Source: Glaciecola sp. KUL10
GTDB lineage: Bacteria > Pseudomonadota > Gammaproteobacteria > Enterobacterales > Alteromonadaceae
DNA length: 64,000 nt
Direction: 5' to 3'
NCBI RefSeq assembly: GCF_003203515.1
Contig: NZ_BGNG01000002.1
Coordinates: 186,001 to 250,000 of the forward strand
Under the pieces are notes generated by a model. That model was not told the origin of the DNA. It worked only from the letters and a program-made list of their open reading frames with translations, and did no database searches. The translations under genes and the position numbers were made by a program. Below, piece by piece: positions 56,036 to 64,000 of this stretch (position 1 is its first letter; each line of letters opens with the position of its first letter).

Positions 56036-56734
56036 TTGAAAACGAGTGCGATAGACATTAACAAGCTCACTTTTTCTTATCCGAAAAGTAAGCATTCTGT
56101 TCTCGATATCGCTAACCTGAAAATTGAGCAAGGTCAACACACCTTCTTATCAGGTGCATCTGGTTCTGGTAAATCGACTTTATTAAATTTGTTGTGTGGT
56201 ATGTTAGTACCCACTAGCGGTTCAATAGATGTTTTAGGGCAAGAATTAGGTCAACTATCACCATCTCAAACAGACGCTTTCAGAGCAAAGCATTTAGGAG
56301 TGGTCTTTCAACAATTTAATTTGATTCCCTATCTCAGTGTGTTTGATAACCTAAAAACCGCTGCATACTTTGCTTCAGACGATGCTCAACATAGTGAAAA
56401 TTTGTTGGAGCGCTGCCAACAAATATGTCAAAGCTTAAAGCTGCCTGATTCTATTTTAGCGCAAAGCGCGGGTTCGTTGAGTGTTGGACAAGCCCAGCGC
56501 GTCGCCATTGCTCGAGCAATGATAAATGCCCCCAAGATTCTTATCGCTGACGAGCCTACATCAGCGTTGGATGAGGATGCTACTTTGGGGTTTTTAGCCT
56601 TACTTTTTGAAGTGTCGAGCAAGCATGACACAACGATATTGTTTGTCAGTCATGACAAGCGACTAGCGGATAGATTTGAGCAACACATACGATTAAGTGA
56701 CATCAATAGTGCCGCACCGAAAGAGGTAGGCTGA
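56036..56734 (+). CDS. ABC transporter ATP-binding protein, LolD/MacB type
   Basis: 232 residues. Walker A GASGSGKST, Q-loop VVFQQFNLIPYLSV, signature LSVGQAQRVAIARAM, Walker B ILIADEPTSALD and H-loop FVSHD. TTG start behind AGGG. Stop overlaps the permease start by one to three bases. LolD-like ATPases drive mechanotransmission rather than classical transport. The partner permease has a His-rich loop, so metal handling is suspected. Confidence 0.92.
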   Translation: MKTSAIDINKLTFSYPKSKHSVLDIANLKIEQGQHTFLSGASGSGKSTLLNLLCGMLVPTSGSIDVLGQELGQLSPSQTDAFRAKHLGVVFQQFNLIPYLSVFDNLKTAAYFASDDAQHSENLLERCQQICQSLKLPDSILAQSAGSLSVGQAQRVAIARAMINAPKILIADEPTSALDEDATLGFLALLFEVSSKHDTTILFVSHDKRLADRFEQHIRLSDINSAAPKEVG

Positions 56735-58116
56735 TGTTATTTAATCTTGCAAAACAAAGCCTGCTTAGCCGAAAGACTTCGGTATTCATTACTGTCGTTG
56801 CATTAACTATAAGCTTTGCGATGTTGTTTGCTGTAGAGCATATTCGCACGCAAGCCAAGCAAAGCTTTCAACGCACAGTCTCGGGAGTGGATTTGATAGT
56901 GGCTGCGCGCAGTAGTCAAATCAACGTATTATTAAGCTCTGTTTTTGGAGTGGGCTCCAATGCAAACGGCATCACCCTAGACACTTATTCAAAGTGGGCA
57001 AGCGATAAACGCGTGGCATGGACGATTCCGATGGCGCTTGGCGATTCACACAAAGGCTTCGCTGTTGTCGGCACTGACAATCGGTACTTTGAGCACTATC
57101 GCTATGCAAACAAGCGTTCATTGGACTTTATTGAAGGTGATAAACTCACATTTGCATATGACATCGTGATCGGCGCTGATGTAGCTGAAACACTTAGGTA
57201 CCAAAAAGGTGACTCAATCACCTTATCTCATGGTTTGGGGGAGGTGAGTTTTAGTCATCATCACGATTTTCCGTTTTATATAAGTGGTGTCTTAGCAAAG
57301 ACGGGGACACCTGTTGATCGTTCGCTATATGTACATTTAAGCGCATTAGAGAATATTCACGTTAAGCCTCCTGCCTCTGCTTTTTCTGCATTATCGAGAA
57401 CACAAACGCCGACGAGTATTGAAAGTAAGCAATATTCTCACGACCATGTTGAAGACAAGCACGATGAACATGAGCATCATGACGACAAGCATAGTCATGA
57501 TAGCGACGAACATCATCACGCAAAGAAAAAACAAGCGCCTCGCTCAACACAGAGCATGGAGTCACTGCCACAAGCCACTCAGATCAGTTCATTTATGCTC
57601 GGCTTAAATTCACGTATTGGCGTGCTGACCATGCAACGTGATATCAATCAAGACAAAACAGAAGCGCTTTCGGCTATCATTCCCGGTGTAGCGCTTGCTG
57701 AACTATGGAACTTATTGGGCTCGGTCGAAAACCTATTGCTATTAATTTCAAGCTTAATGCTCATCAGCGCGCTATTTGGCCTTGCTACAATGACGCTTGC
57801 TTCTTTGCGCGAGCGTTCGTCTGAATTTGCCGTGTTGAGAATTATGGGGGCGCAACCACGCTTTATCTTTTCGCTTATTCAGCTTGAAGTACTCAGTATT
57901 GTGTTGCTTAGTCAAGTTGTCGCGATGGCACTCCTAAATATCACCTTATGGTTGCTAGGTGATTGGTTGTCATCTGAGCTTTCCATTTCGTTGACTGGCT
58001 CAATATTCAACACACAAATGGTATTTGTCGTCTTGTTAACCCTATTGGCTAGTTTTACGCTAGGCTTATTGCCTGCAATGCAGGCATATCGAAAAGCAAA
58101 GACTTCATCTTTTTAG
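56734..58116 (+). CDS. FtsX-like ABC permease with histidine-rich periplasmic loop
   Basis: 460 residues. Helix 1 at about 18-38, large periplasmic domain, then three helices in the last 150 residues with the FtsX motif (LASLRERSSEFAVLRIMGA). Within the periplasmic part, residues about 228-272 hold a dense His/Asp/Glu tract with more than fifteen histidines (HDEHEHHDDKHSHD). This suggests binding of zinc or another divalent metal. Similar transporters near zinc-regulated genes are known in Vibrio. Overlaps its ATPase gene. Confidence 0.88.
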   Translation: MLFNLAKQSLLSRKTSVFITVVALTISFAMLFAVEHIRTQAKQSFQRTVSGVDLIVAARSSQINVLLSSVFGVGSNANGITLDTYSKWASDKRVAWTIPMALGDSHKGFAVVGTDNRYFEHYRYANKRSLDFIEGDKLTFAYDIVIGADVAETLRYQKGDSITLSHGLGEVSFSHHHDFPFYISGVLAKTGTPVDRSLYVHLSALENIHVKPPASAFSALSRTQTPTSIESKQYSHDHVEDKHDEHEHHDDKHSHDSDEHHHAKKKQAPRSTQSMESLPQATQISSFMLGLNSRIGVLTMQRDINQDKTEALSAIIPGVALAELWNLLGSVENLLLLISSLMLISALFGLATMTLASLRERSSEFAVLRIMGAQPRFIFSLIQLEVLSIVLLSQVVAMALLNITLWLLGDWLSSELSISLTGSIFNTQMVFVVLLTLLASFTLGLLPAMQAYRKAKTSSF

Positions 58117-58128
58117 CTCAACGCTTAT

Positions 58129-58827
58129 TTATAAAGGACTTGCTCTAAACCAACCTGAAATAGCTAGGCGTGGTTTACTGGCAAAAGGCGCTACGTAAGT
58201 CACCGCATGCACATGCTTAACATCAAACAAAGTCATTGCATTAAATGAAGGCGTTAATGCATCTCTTGGGGTACCGTCGTCTTGATAAAACTGCAATAAA
58301 CCGCCCCAGTCTGGATGCCATGCTTCAGTTATATTCAACACGTAAGCAATGCGTCGTTGCTCAGTTTCGTGCACATCCTTGTGCCGCGTTAAAAAGTGAC
58401 CAGGCAAATATCTAGTGAGCTGTCCACTGGCAGCAATGATGTCGTCAAAGCCTGAGACTTCTCTAACTGCATTTAGGGTTGCCTCGGAATTTAGCCACTG
58501 GAATACTTTTTGAGCAACGCTTTGATCAGTGTTTGACAGAGACAGGCCGCGCCGTTGATAAAAAAAGCCAATTCCCTTATTGGCATCTTTAAAAATTCCA
58601 TTTAGAAACATCTGTTGCTCTTGTGGCGTTTTTTGCGCTAACTGAGCTTTTGTAATTGTACTCACTTGTGAAGACGAGGTGTATGCCATCTCATAGTCAA
58701 GTTGGTCAACTTCATGCATTAATGAAGTTGCGACTTCATTGGGGATTATTTTATGGATCTGCACGCGGCGGTCATTTGCAAATTGGTCTTTTACGTTATT
58801 TAAATCATTGGTGAGTGGTGACTGCAT
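58129..58827 (-). CDS. 2-oxoglutarate/Fe(II) oxygenase (prolyl 4-hydroxylase-like)
   Basis: 232 residues. Iron triad His149-x-Asp151 (TRHKDVHE) and His207 (VKHVHAVTYV), and Arg220 for 2-oxoglutarate (SKPRLAISGWFR); GGLLQFY strand matches the family. Cytoplasmic. Divergent from the LacI-type regulator, sharing a 130-bp intergenic region with two candidate operators, so it may be in the xylan regulon. Target protein or compound unknown. Confidence 0.85.
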   Translation of the reverse strand: MQSPLTNDLNNVKDQFANDRRVQIHKIIPNEVATSLMHEVDQLDYEMAYTSSSQVSTITKAQLAQKTPQEQQMFLNGIFKDANKGIGFFYQRRGLSLSNTDQSVAQKVFQWLNSEATLNAVREVSGFDDIIAASGQLTRYLPGHFLTRHKDVHETEQRRIAYVLNITEAWHPDWGGLLQFYQDDGTPRDALTPSFNAMTLFDVKHVHAVTYVAPFASKPRLAISGWFRASPL

Positions 58828-58861
58828 GCAAAATACTCTTTATTAATTGTTTGAATGTGAT

Positions 58862-58881
58862 TGTTAGCATAAATACTAACA
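58862..58881. promoter_or_regulatory. Inverted repeat TGTTAG-N8-CTAACA
   Basis: Perfect 6-bp arms in the oxygenase-lacI divergent region. The arms match the left half of the operator found at 60027, but spacing differs. Confidence 0.4.
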
Positions 58882-58898
58882 TTTGTTTGCTACTATAA

Positions 58899-58912
58899 AA
58901 TAGCGTTAACAT
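58899..58912 (+). promoter_or_regulatory. Putative LacI-type operator before the regulator gene
   Basis: TAGCGTTAACAT (58901-58912) is identical to the operator core before the xylanase gene. It overlaps the end of a TATAAA box (58894-58899) and is 45 bp before the regulator start, which fits autoregulation. Confidence 0.6.
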
Positions 58913-58957
58913 ATCGACACTACATATTATGGCACTGCATAAAAGCAAGGAGTTAGC

Positions 58958-59977
58958 TTGTCTAAGGTTAAGTTAAAAGATATCGCAGAAACAGCGGGCG
59001 TATCTACCATGACTGTTTCAAGGGTGATGAATAAAGACCCTAAGGTGGGAGACAGAACAAGGCAGCGTATCGAAAAAATCGCGAAAGAAATGGGATATCA
59101 ACCCAATTTAGCTGCTAGAAATCTAGTCAGTTCTCGTTCATTTGTCCTGGCGGTCATGTGTGATCATGTCAATTCTTCTTATGCTAACCAATTTTTATTA
59201 GGGTGCTTAAACGAATGTCGAGGTAGCGGTTACCATATCGTGATCGATGAGACCTTGCGTGATAGTGATAAGAGTATCGAAATCGCAAAAGAACTAGTTA
59301 ATGGCATGCAAGCAGAAGGTATTATCTTACTGCCGCCAGTATGCGACGATAAAAAACTAACAATGGCTTTGTTAGAAATGAATGTGCCATTTATTAGGAT
59401 TTCTCCAAACGATCAATCTAATATTAGTCCGGTGATTTGCATGGATGATTACAGAGCTGCTTATCAAATGACATGTCACCTAATTGAGCAGGGGCATACC
59501 CAAATAGCTCATATTTGTGGGCGCATAAGTCAACGTGTCAGCGAGTTTCGACTACAGGGCTTTAAGGATGCTCTGTTTGATAATCAAATCAGTTTGCCTG
59601 AAGCTTATATTCAATACGGTGATTTTAGCTATAAAACTGGCAATGAGTTAGCCCAAATACTCCTCAACTTACCGCAAGCGCCAACTGCAATTTTTGCAGC
59701 TAATGATGATATGGCAGCAGGTGCGCTCGCGGCCGCGCAAATGCATGGAAGTAAAGTACCTGAGCAAGTAGCAATTGCAGGCTTTGATAACGTCGAATTG
59801 GCGAGGGTAGTTTGGCCTAATCTCACCACGATCGAGCAACCTGTCACAAAAATGGCAGAGCTTGCTGTGCAATTACTTACGACACGCAAACAAGACGCTA
59901 AAAATGCCAACGAGCAAACTTCAAGGCCTAAACTTCACATATTAAAGCATGCGCTTGTAAACAGGGCGTCTACCTAA
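58958..59977 (+). CDS. LacI-family regulator of the xylan cluster
   Basis: 339 residues. HTH VKLKDIAETAGVSTMTVSRVMN at the N-terminus and a periplasmic-binding-protein-like sensor (AIFAANDDMAAGALAAAQ, IAGFDNVELARVVWPNLTTIEQP). TTG start is set by AAGGAG at ideal spacing; no ATG fits. Immediately followed by GH10 and GH43 genes, so xylose or xylo-oligosaccharide is the likely inducer. Shared operators at 58899 and 60027 support local control. Confidence 0.9.
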   Translation: MSKVKLKDIAETAGVSTMTVSRVMNKDPKVGDRTRQRIEKIAKEMGYQPNLAARNLVSSRSFVLAVMCDHVNSSYANQFLLGCLNECRGSGYHIVIDETLRDSDKSIEIAKELVNGMQAEGIILLPPVCDDKKLTMALLEMNVPFIRISPNDQSNISPVICMDDYRAAYQMTCHLIEQGHTQIAHICGRISQRVSEFRLQGFKDALFDNQISLPEAYIQYGDFSYKTGNELAQILLNLPQAPTAIFAANDDMAAGALAAAQMHGSKVPEQVAIAGFDNVELARVVWPNLTTIEQPVTKMAELAVQLLTTRKQDAKNANEQTSRPKLHILKHALVNRAST

Positions 59978-60026
59978 GAAAAAGACTTAAGCTCTTTGCA
60001 ATTGGGAGCGCTATAAAATCTGATGT

Positions 60027-60040
60027 TGTTAGCGTTAACA
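60027..60040 (+). promoter_or_regulatory. LacI-type operator before the xylanase gene
   Basis: TGTTAGCGTTAACA is a CG-centred near-palindrome (one mismatch), typical of LacI-family sites. It lies 10 bp after a TATAAA box (60012-60017), where it would block transcription. A further GTTAAC follows at 60046-60051. Confidence 0.65.
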
Positions 60041-60130
60041 TTTTGAGTTAACATCCTCATCTAGAAATTAAGACAACGTTCAGAGAGGAGTTGAAATGAC
60101 GAGCTTCAAAAAACTAATTTAGTTTTTATT

Positions 60131-61279
60131 TTGTTTTACAGCCTAATATTGACCTCGGTTTCTGCTTGTGGTGTCAACACTCAAAGCGCAAAGTTGAAAA
60201 GTTTATCTCAGACAAACCAAGCGCCAATCCAATTAAAGAATGCATTTGCTGGCGCGTTTGATTTTGGCGTGGCGATTAACCGCCAGCAGGCATCTGAATC
60301 AGATTCAGGAGCGGCGAAACTCATTAATGAGCATTTTGCAGTGCTAACTGCTGAGAATGATATGAAATGGGAATCTATTCAACCGATAGAAGGACAATTT
60401 ATATTCGAACATGCAGACAAGTTAATCGAAATAGCTCAAAAAAATGGACAAAAAGTCATTGGGCATGCACTAATTTGGCATGAACAAGTACCGAATTGGG
60501 TTTTTGAGGATGAAAAAGGTAACCCTGCAAGTTCAGAGCTTTTGCTAGCAAGAATGCGCGCGCATATTTCTGCAATCGTTGGCCGTTATAAGGGGAAAAT
60601 ACACGGCTGGGATGTTGTTAATGAAGCGCTAAACGATGACGGTACTCCGCGGGATACGAAATGGCGTCAGATTTTAGGCGACAAGTACATTGAATATGCT
60701 TTTAATATAGCGCATGAGATAGACCCCGATGCCAAGCTTTATTACAACGACTATAGCTTATTTAAGCCCACCAAAAGAGAGGGAGCAATCAAGATCGCCA
60801 ACCGGTTGCGCAATCAGGGCATTAAAATTGATGGTATAGGTGCGCAAGGCCATTATTTAATTGATGTACCTATCGACGAACTAGAAGCTAGCATTATTGC
60901 CATTGCTGACAATGAACTTGATGTGATGATTACCGAGTTAGACATTTCTGTACTCAAGTTCCCTGAATTTGCCATGTTTGGCGCAGACGTATCACAAAGC
61001 TTTGCCTTGCAAAGCGAATACAACCCTTTCCCAAGCGAACTCGATGAGCACATGAAAGTAAATCAGGCAAACGCTTATACAGCGCTTTTCGAAATGCTCC
61101 TTAAACATCAAGAAAAGATATCACGTGTCACTATGTGGGGACTAACCGATGGTGATTCATGGAAAAATAACTGGCCAATGAAAGGCCGAACAGATTATGC
61201 GCTAATCATTGATCGCAATAACCAAGTAAAACCCTTCATGTATGACATTGCTCATCGTGCACGACTAGCCAAGGACTAA
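60131..61279 (+). CDS. GH10 endo-1,4-beta-xylanase, lipoprotein, 5' end disturbed
   Basis: 382 residues from TTG 60131. The GH10 fold has acid/base Glu165 (WDVVNEAL) and nucleophile Glu269 (ITELDI), and HALIWHEQVPNW. The start is a problem: the only good ribosome-binding site (GAGAGGAG) serves ATG 60096, whose frame stops after eight codons. One more A in the A6 run (60108-60113) would join it in frame and give MTSFKKTNLVFILFYSLI, a perfect lipoprotein signal with lipobox VSAC. Either the gene is shifted or the TTG is used with a shortened signal. Catalytic domain is whole. GH43 follows after 3 bp. Confidence 0.85.
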   Translation: MFYSLILTSVSACGVNTQSAKLKSLSQTNQAPIQLKNAFAGAFDFGVAINRQQASESDSGAAKLINEHFAVLTAENDMKWESIQPIEGQFIFEHADKLIEIAQKNGQKVIGHALIWHEQVPNWVFEDEKGNPASSELLLARMRAHISAIVGRYKGKIHGWDVVNEALNDDGTPRDTKWRQILGDKYIEYAFNIAHEIDPDAKLYYNDYSLFKPTKREGAIKIANRLRNQGIKIDGIGAQGHYLIDVPIDELEASIIAIADNELDVMITELDISVLKFPEFAMFGADVSQSFALQSEYNPFPSELDEHMKVNQANAYTALFEMLLKHQEKISRVTMWGLTDGDSWKNNWPMKGRTDYALIIDRNNQVKPFMYDIAHRARLAKD

Positions 61280-61282
61280 AAA

Positions 61283-62917
61283 ATGACAAATATGATTCAA
61301 AATCCAGTACTGCCGGGCTTCAACCCCGACCCTAGTATTTGTGTTGTGGGTGATGACTACTATATTGCTACCTCAACCTTTGAATGGTATCCCGGCGTGC
61401 AAATTCACCATTCGAAAGATTTGATTAACTGGCGATTGGTCAGTCGCCCTTGTAATCGAGAAGCGTTATTAGATATGCGTGGCGAACCTGATTCATGTGG
61501 TGTATGGGCGCCATGCCTGACATATAGCGATGGTTTGTTCCATTTGATTTATACTGACGTAAAGCGTTTTGATGGGAACTTCAAAGATGCACATAACTAT
61601 CTTACTACGTGTGAAACCATCGATGGTATGTGGTCTGACCCTGTGTACATGAACTCGAGCGGTTTTGATCCATCTCTTTTTCATGATGATGACGGTAAAA
61701 AGTGGTTCGTGAACATGGTGTGGGACCATCGTCACCAAAATAACCGTTTTGGCGGTATTTTGTTGCAAGAATACTGTCCTCAGCAGAAAAAATTAATCGG
61801 TGAGATTACCAATATATACAAGGGGACTAAGCTAGCCATCACGGAAGCTCCTCACCTCTACAAGCACAACGGCTATTATTATCTTATCACTGCAGAAGGC
61901 GGGACATTTTCAACTCATGCAATGACAATGGCGCGTTCCAAAAACCTGCACGGGCCCTATGAAGATGATCCTTACGGCTATTTGCTGACTGCAAAAGACA
62001 ACCAAGATTTGGGGCTTCAGCGCACCGGTCACGGTGACATTTTTGAAACTTCAACAGGGGAAACCTACTTAGTGCATTTATGTGGTCGCCCATACAAAGG
62101 CGCAACGCGATGTGTATTAGGAAGAGAAACTGGCATTCAAAAAACGTATTGGACCGAAGACGATTGGCTAAGAGTCGAAGATGCAGTTACCGATGGCTTA
62201 CCAAAAATGCAAGTAAAAGCCCCCAACTTACCTGAGCATAAATGGCCTAAAGCAAAGGAGCGATGTACTTTTGATGAACCGAATTTGCCAATAGATTTTC
62301 AGTGGCTACGCACTCCATATCCAGAAACCTTTATGGATTTATCCGCTTGTAAGGGAAAGCTTCGGCTCATTGGAAAGCAGTCTTTAGGAAGTTTGTATGA
62401 ACAGGCTTTGATAGCTCGAAGGCAACAGGCATTTGCTTATAAAGCACAAACCAGCATTGAATTTGATCCTGTTAACTTCCAACAAACTGCAGGTTTAATC
62501 TGTTATTACAACACCTCAAAATTTCACTATTGTTATATTTCTGTTGATGATGATGGTAACCGCTTTGTTGACATCATGAGTTGTCTCGCCGACCCTAGTT
62601 TGAGTTTAGTCTTCCCTTTACGAGATGGGCACATGGGAGAATGGAAAACGGATGCTCGTTTTGCACTTCCAAAAACTGGCGCGATTCATTTAAGGGCTGA
62701 TGTAGATCATCATCAGCTAGTCTTTAGCTTTTCTTTAAATGAGCACGTATGGAATAAGTTACCAGTAAATCTCGATATGACGATTTTGGCCGACGAAGCT
62801 GGTGTTGGAGAAGGATGTCATTTTACGGGGGCATTTGTAGGTATGGCGTGCCAAGATGTATCAGGCCAGCAATGCCATGCTGATTTTGACTATTTTGAAT
62901 ACCTTGAACTTGAATAG
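61283..62917 (+). CDS. GH43 beta-xylosidase
   Basis: 544 residues. Five-bladed propeller with catalytic base Asp16 (NPDPS), pKa-tuning Asp129 (SSGFDPSLF) and acid Glu189 (ITEAPHLY), plus a C-terminal beta-sandwich (about 345-540) that closes the active site. Closest to subfamily 11 xylosidases. No signal peptide: it should act in the cytoplasm on xylo-oligosaccharides from the GH10 enzyme after uptake. Starts 3 bp after the xylanase stop, hence same transcript and same operator. Confidence 0.93.
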   Translation: MTNMIQNPVLPGFNPDPSICVVGDDYYIATSTFEWYPGVQIHHSKDLINWRLVSRPCNREALLDMRGEPDSCGVWAPCLTYSDGLFHLIYTDVKRFDGNFKDAHNYLTTCETIDGMWSDPVYMNSSGFDPSLFHDDDGKKWFVNMVWDHRHQNNRFGGILLQEYCPQQKKLIGEITNIYKGTKLAITEAPHLYKHNGYYYLITAEGGTFSTHAMTMARSKNLHGPYEDDPYGYLLTAKDNQDLGLQRTGHGDIFETSTGETYLVHLCGRPYKGATRCVLGRETGIQKTYWTEDDWLRVEDAVTDGLPKMQVKAPNLPEHKWPKAKERCTFDEPNLPIDFQWLRTPYPETFMDLSACKGKLRLIGKQSLGSLYEQALIARRQQAFAYKAQTSIEFDPVNFQQTAGLICYYNTSKFHYCYISVDDDGNRFVDIMSCLADPSLSLVFPLRDGHMGEWKTDARFALPKTGAIHLRADVDHHQLVFSFSLNEHVWNKLPVNLDMTILADEAGVGEGCHFTGAFVGMACQDVSGQQCHADFDYFEYLELE

Positions 62918-63005
62918 GCCATGTCTATAGATTCGAGCCCCAACAAATCTTCATCCTATAACTTATGTTAGCGATGCATAGCACCCAGGATTTAAGTCTC
63001 ATATG

Positions 63006-64000
63006 TTAAAGGTCTAGAGCACCATCCCAAGCCCTATTAGGTGCTCTAGATTTTAGCTCCTGAAATGCCGATAAATGATGGGCAATGATTGGGTCGCTAT
63101 TTTGTTGTTGATCAGCAATTGCTTCAAGGTTTGAAATGAGCGCTATCCCTCGCTCAAAATCATGCTCCTTGCGGGTCTTAATGAGTTCTTTGATCGTCGC
63201 TTCGTTATCTTTTCTAAAACTTTGCTCTTCTTCGTTTAAATGACTTAACACTTCGATGAGTTCAATTGGCTCTGAACGCCCTTTGACCCGCACCCAGTCA
63301 ATTACGCGAAAGTTCAGTTCTGGCGCTAAGTGTTTTGCTTTGTTTTGGTTAAGGGTGTCAATTAATGCTCTACTAACAACAATATCGACTTTGTATTTGG
63401 GCGCTAACGTTTCCAATCGTTGAGCTATATTAACACTGTCACCAATAACGGTGGTGTCCATGCGGTCGTCAGAACCTACAGTGCCTAAAATTACAGGTCC
63501 AAAATGGATACCGATACCAATATCAATTGCTTCATATCCACTCTTTGCTCGATGTTGATTATAAAGCGCAAGGGACTGACGTAAACCCAATGCTGCGACT
63601 ATAGCATCTCTCGCTTTATCACTGTCGCTGCCATCAGGTCGATCAAAGAGTGCCATTATCGCGTCACCAATAAACTTATCAATAAAGCCATGATTAGTAT
63701 GAATAGGCGCATTCATTCTTAAAAAGTATGAATTTAAGAAGTTCATTAATTCTTGCGGTTTCATTTTTTCAGAAAGGCCGGTAAAACCGCGAATATCACA
63801 AAATAAAATCGCAACGTTGTCTTCATCAGCTGTGCCTAGGGCAAACTCGTTTGTACCGTGTTTGGAAAAGTGTTCGACAAACTGCTTGGGAACAAACTTT
63901 TGAAAGGTATTCGTGAGTTGGCGAGCTTCATCCGCTTTGATTTTATATTCGTCGTCGGAGTAAACGCGAGATACAGTGGAGTTGTGAGGTTCAGGTTTAG
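63006..64000 (-). CDS. Class III adenylate cyclase (N-terminal part outside window)
   Basis: The frame stays open to base 64000, so the sensor part is missing. Starting before the ATG at 63764, it already contains the family core: metal-binding Asp in FCDIRGFTGLSE and FIGDAIMALF, the substrate pair Lys and Asp/Thr (DKFIGD; DTTVIGDSVNIAQRLE), and the transition-state Asn and Arg in the same helix. So an active cyclase making cAMP is expected. An HFSKHGTNEF linker and a helical segment precede it. A further 80 residues extend beyond the cyclase domain. Convergent with the GH43 gene. Confidence 0.9.
   Translation of the reverse strand, partial: KPEPHNSTVSRVYSDDEYKIKADEARQLTNTFQKFVPKQFVEHFSKHGTNEFALGTADEDNVAILFCDIRGFTGLSEKMKPQELMNFLNSYFLRMNAPIHTNHGFIDKFIGDAIMALFDRPDGSDSDKARDAIVAALGLRQSLALYNQHRAKSGYEAIDIGIGIHFGPVILGTVGSDDRMDTTVIGDSVNIAQRLETLAPKYKVDIVVSRALIDTLNQNKAKHLAPELNFRVIDWVRVKGRSEPIELIEVLSHLNEEEQSFRKDNEATIKELIKTRKEHDFERGIALISNLEAIADQQQNSDPIIAHHLSAFQELKSRAPNRAWDGALDL

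Noticed and set aside
60096-60122. Eight-codon leader peptide before the xylanase
   Set aside because: Its residues continue into a signal peptide if one base is added, so a disrupted N-terminus explains it better than a regulatory leader.

Overview
The window comes from a marine gammaproteobacterium, most likely of the order Alteromonadales. The evidence is protein content: a MipA/OmpV-DUF3019-RstAB-like operon, CSS/EAL and GGEEF c-di-GMP enzymes, PBP1b with a UB2H domain, a glnK-amtB pair under sigma-54, a class I polyhydroxyalkanoate (PHA) system and a small xylan-use cluster. The DNA is AT-rich, except in the ribosomal genes. Genus cannot be fixed from the sequence alone. I saw no tRNA, rRNA, IS element, integrase, prophage or CRISPR array. 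Both window ends cut a gene.

Layout. 1-4.9 kb: 3' part of a hybrid-two-component-like AraC regulator, an orphan GAF/MshEN/GspE-type ATPase, and a membrane-tethered XRE regulator. 4.9-10.3 kb: a complete S10 ribosomal operon (rpsJ to rpsQ) with a strong promoter, a structured leader and a terminator right after rpsQ. The str and spc operons that usually flank it are absent. 10.3-13.9 kb: an accessory patch with a microcin-V-like double-glycine-leader peptide and a candidate immunity protein, yjdM, a choice-of-anchor A surface protein, a small lipoprotein and a zinc-ribbon protein. 13.9-18.8 kb: sugar porter and the envelope-sensing operon mipA/DUF3019/rstA/rstB. 18.9-32.3 kb: membrane proteins, a two-receiver diguanylate cyclase, a Sel1 protein, a TPR lipoprotein with an apparent ATT start, a GNAT-nitrilase fusion, a GST, a frameshifted moaA, a three-PAS hybrid kinase and waaA. 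32.6-35.3 kb: a CSS-EAL phosphodiesterase, purU and a tiny cysteine-containing ORF.

35.5-48 kb is the PHA region: phaB, phaZ, two phasins (one with a histone-H1-like tail), phaR and phaC. It is interrupted by a lytic transglycosylase, a periplasmic katG, an EEP-family lipoprotein and a polysaccharide pyruvyl transferase. A strong promoter with an adjacent palindrome precedes the phasins and is a good PhaR operator candidate. 48-53 kb: mrcB and glnK-amtB, the latter with a clear NtrC site and -24/-12 promoter. 53.2-58.8 kb: gamma-glutamyltransferase/DyP peroxidase pair, a LolD/FtsX-type ABC exporter with a histidine-rich loop, and a 2OG-Fe(II) oxygenase. 58.9-62.9 kb: a LacI-type regulator, a GH10 xylanase lipoprotein and a GH43 xylosidase, linked by a shared CG-centred operator. 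63.0-64 kb: a class III adenylate cyclase cut by the window end.

Three coding anomalies deserve checking against reads: moaA (+1 T in a T7 run, at UUU UGA), the xylanase signal peptide (one A short in an A6 run) and the TPR lipoprotein (ATT start). The most interesting possible new system is the microcin-like peptide plus partner next to the S10 operon.
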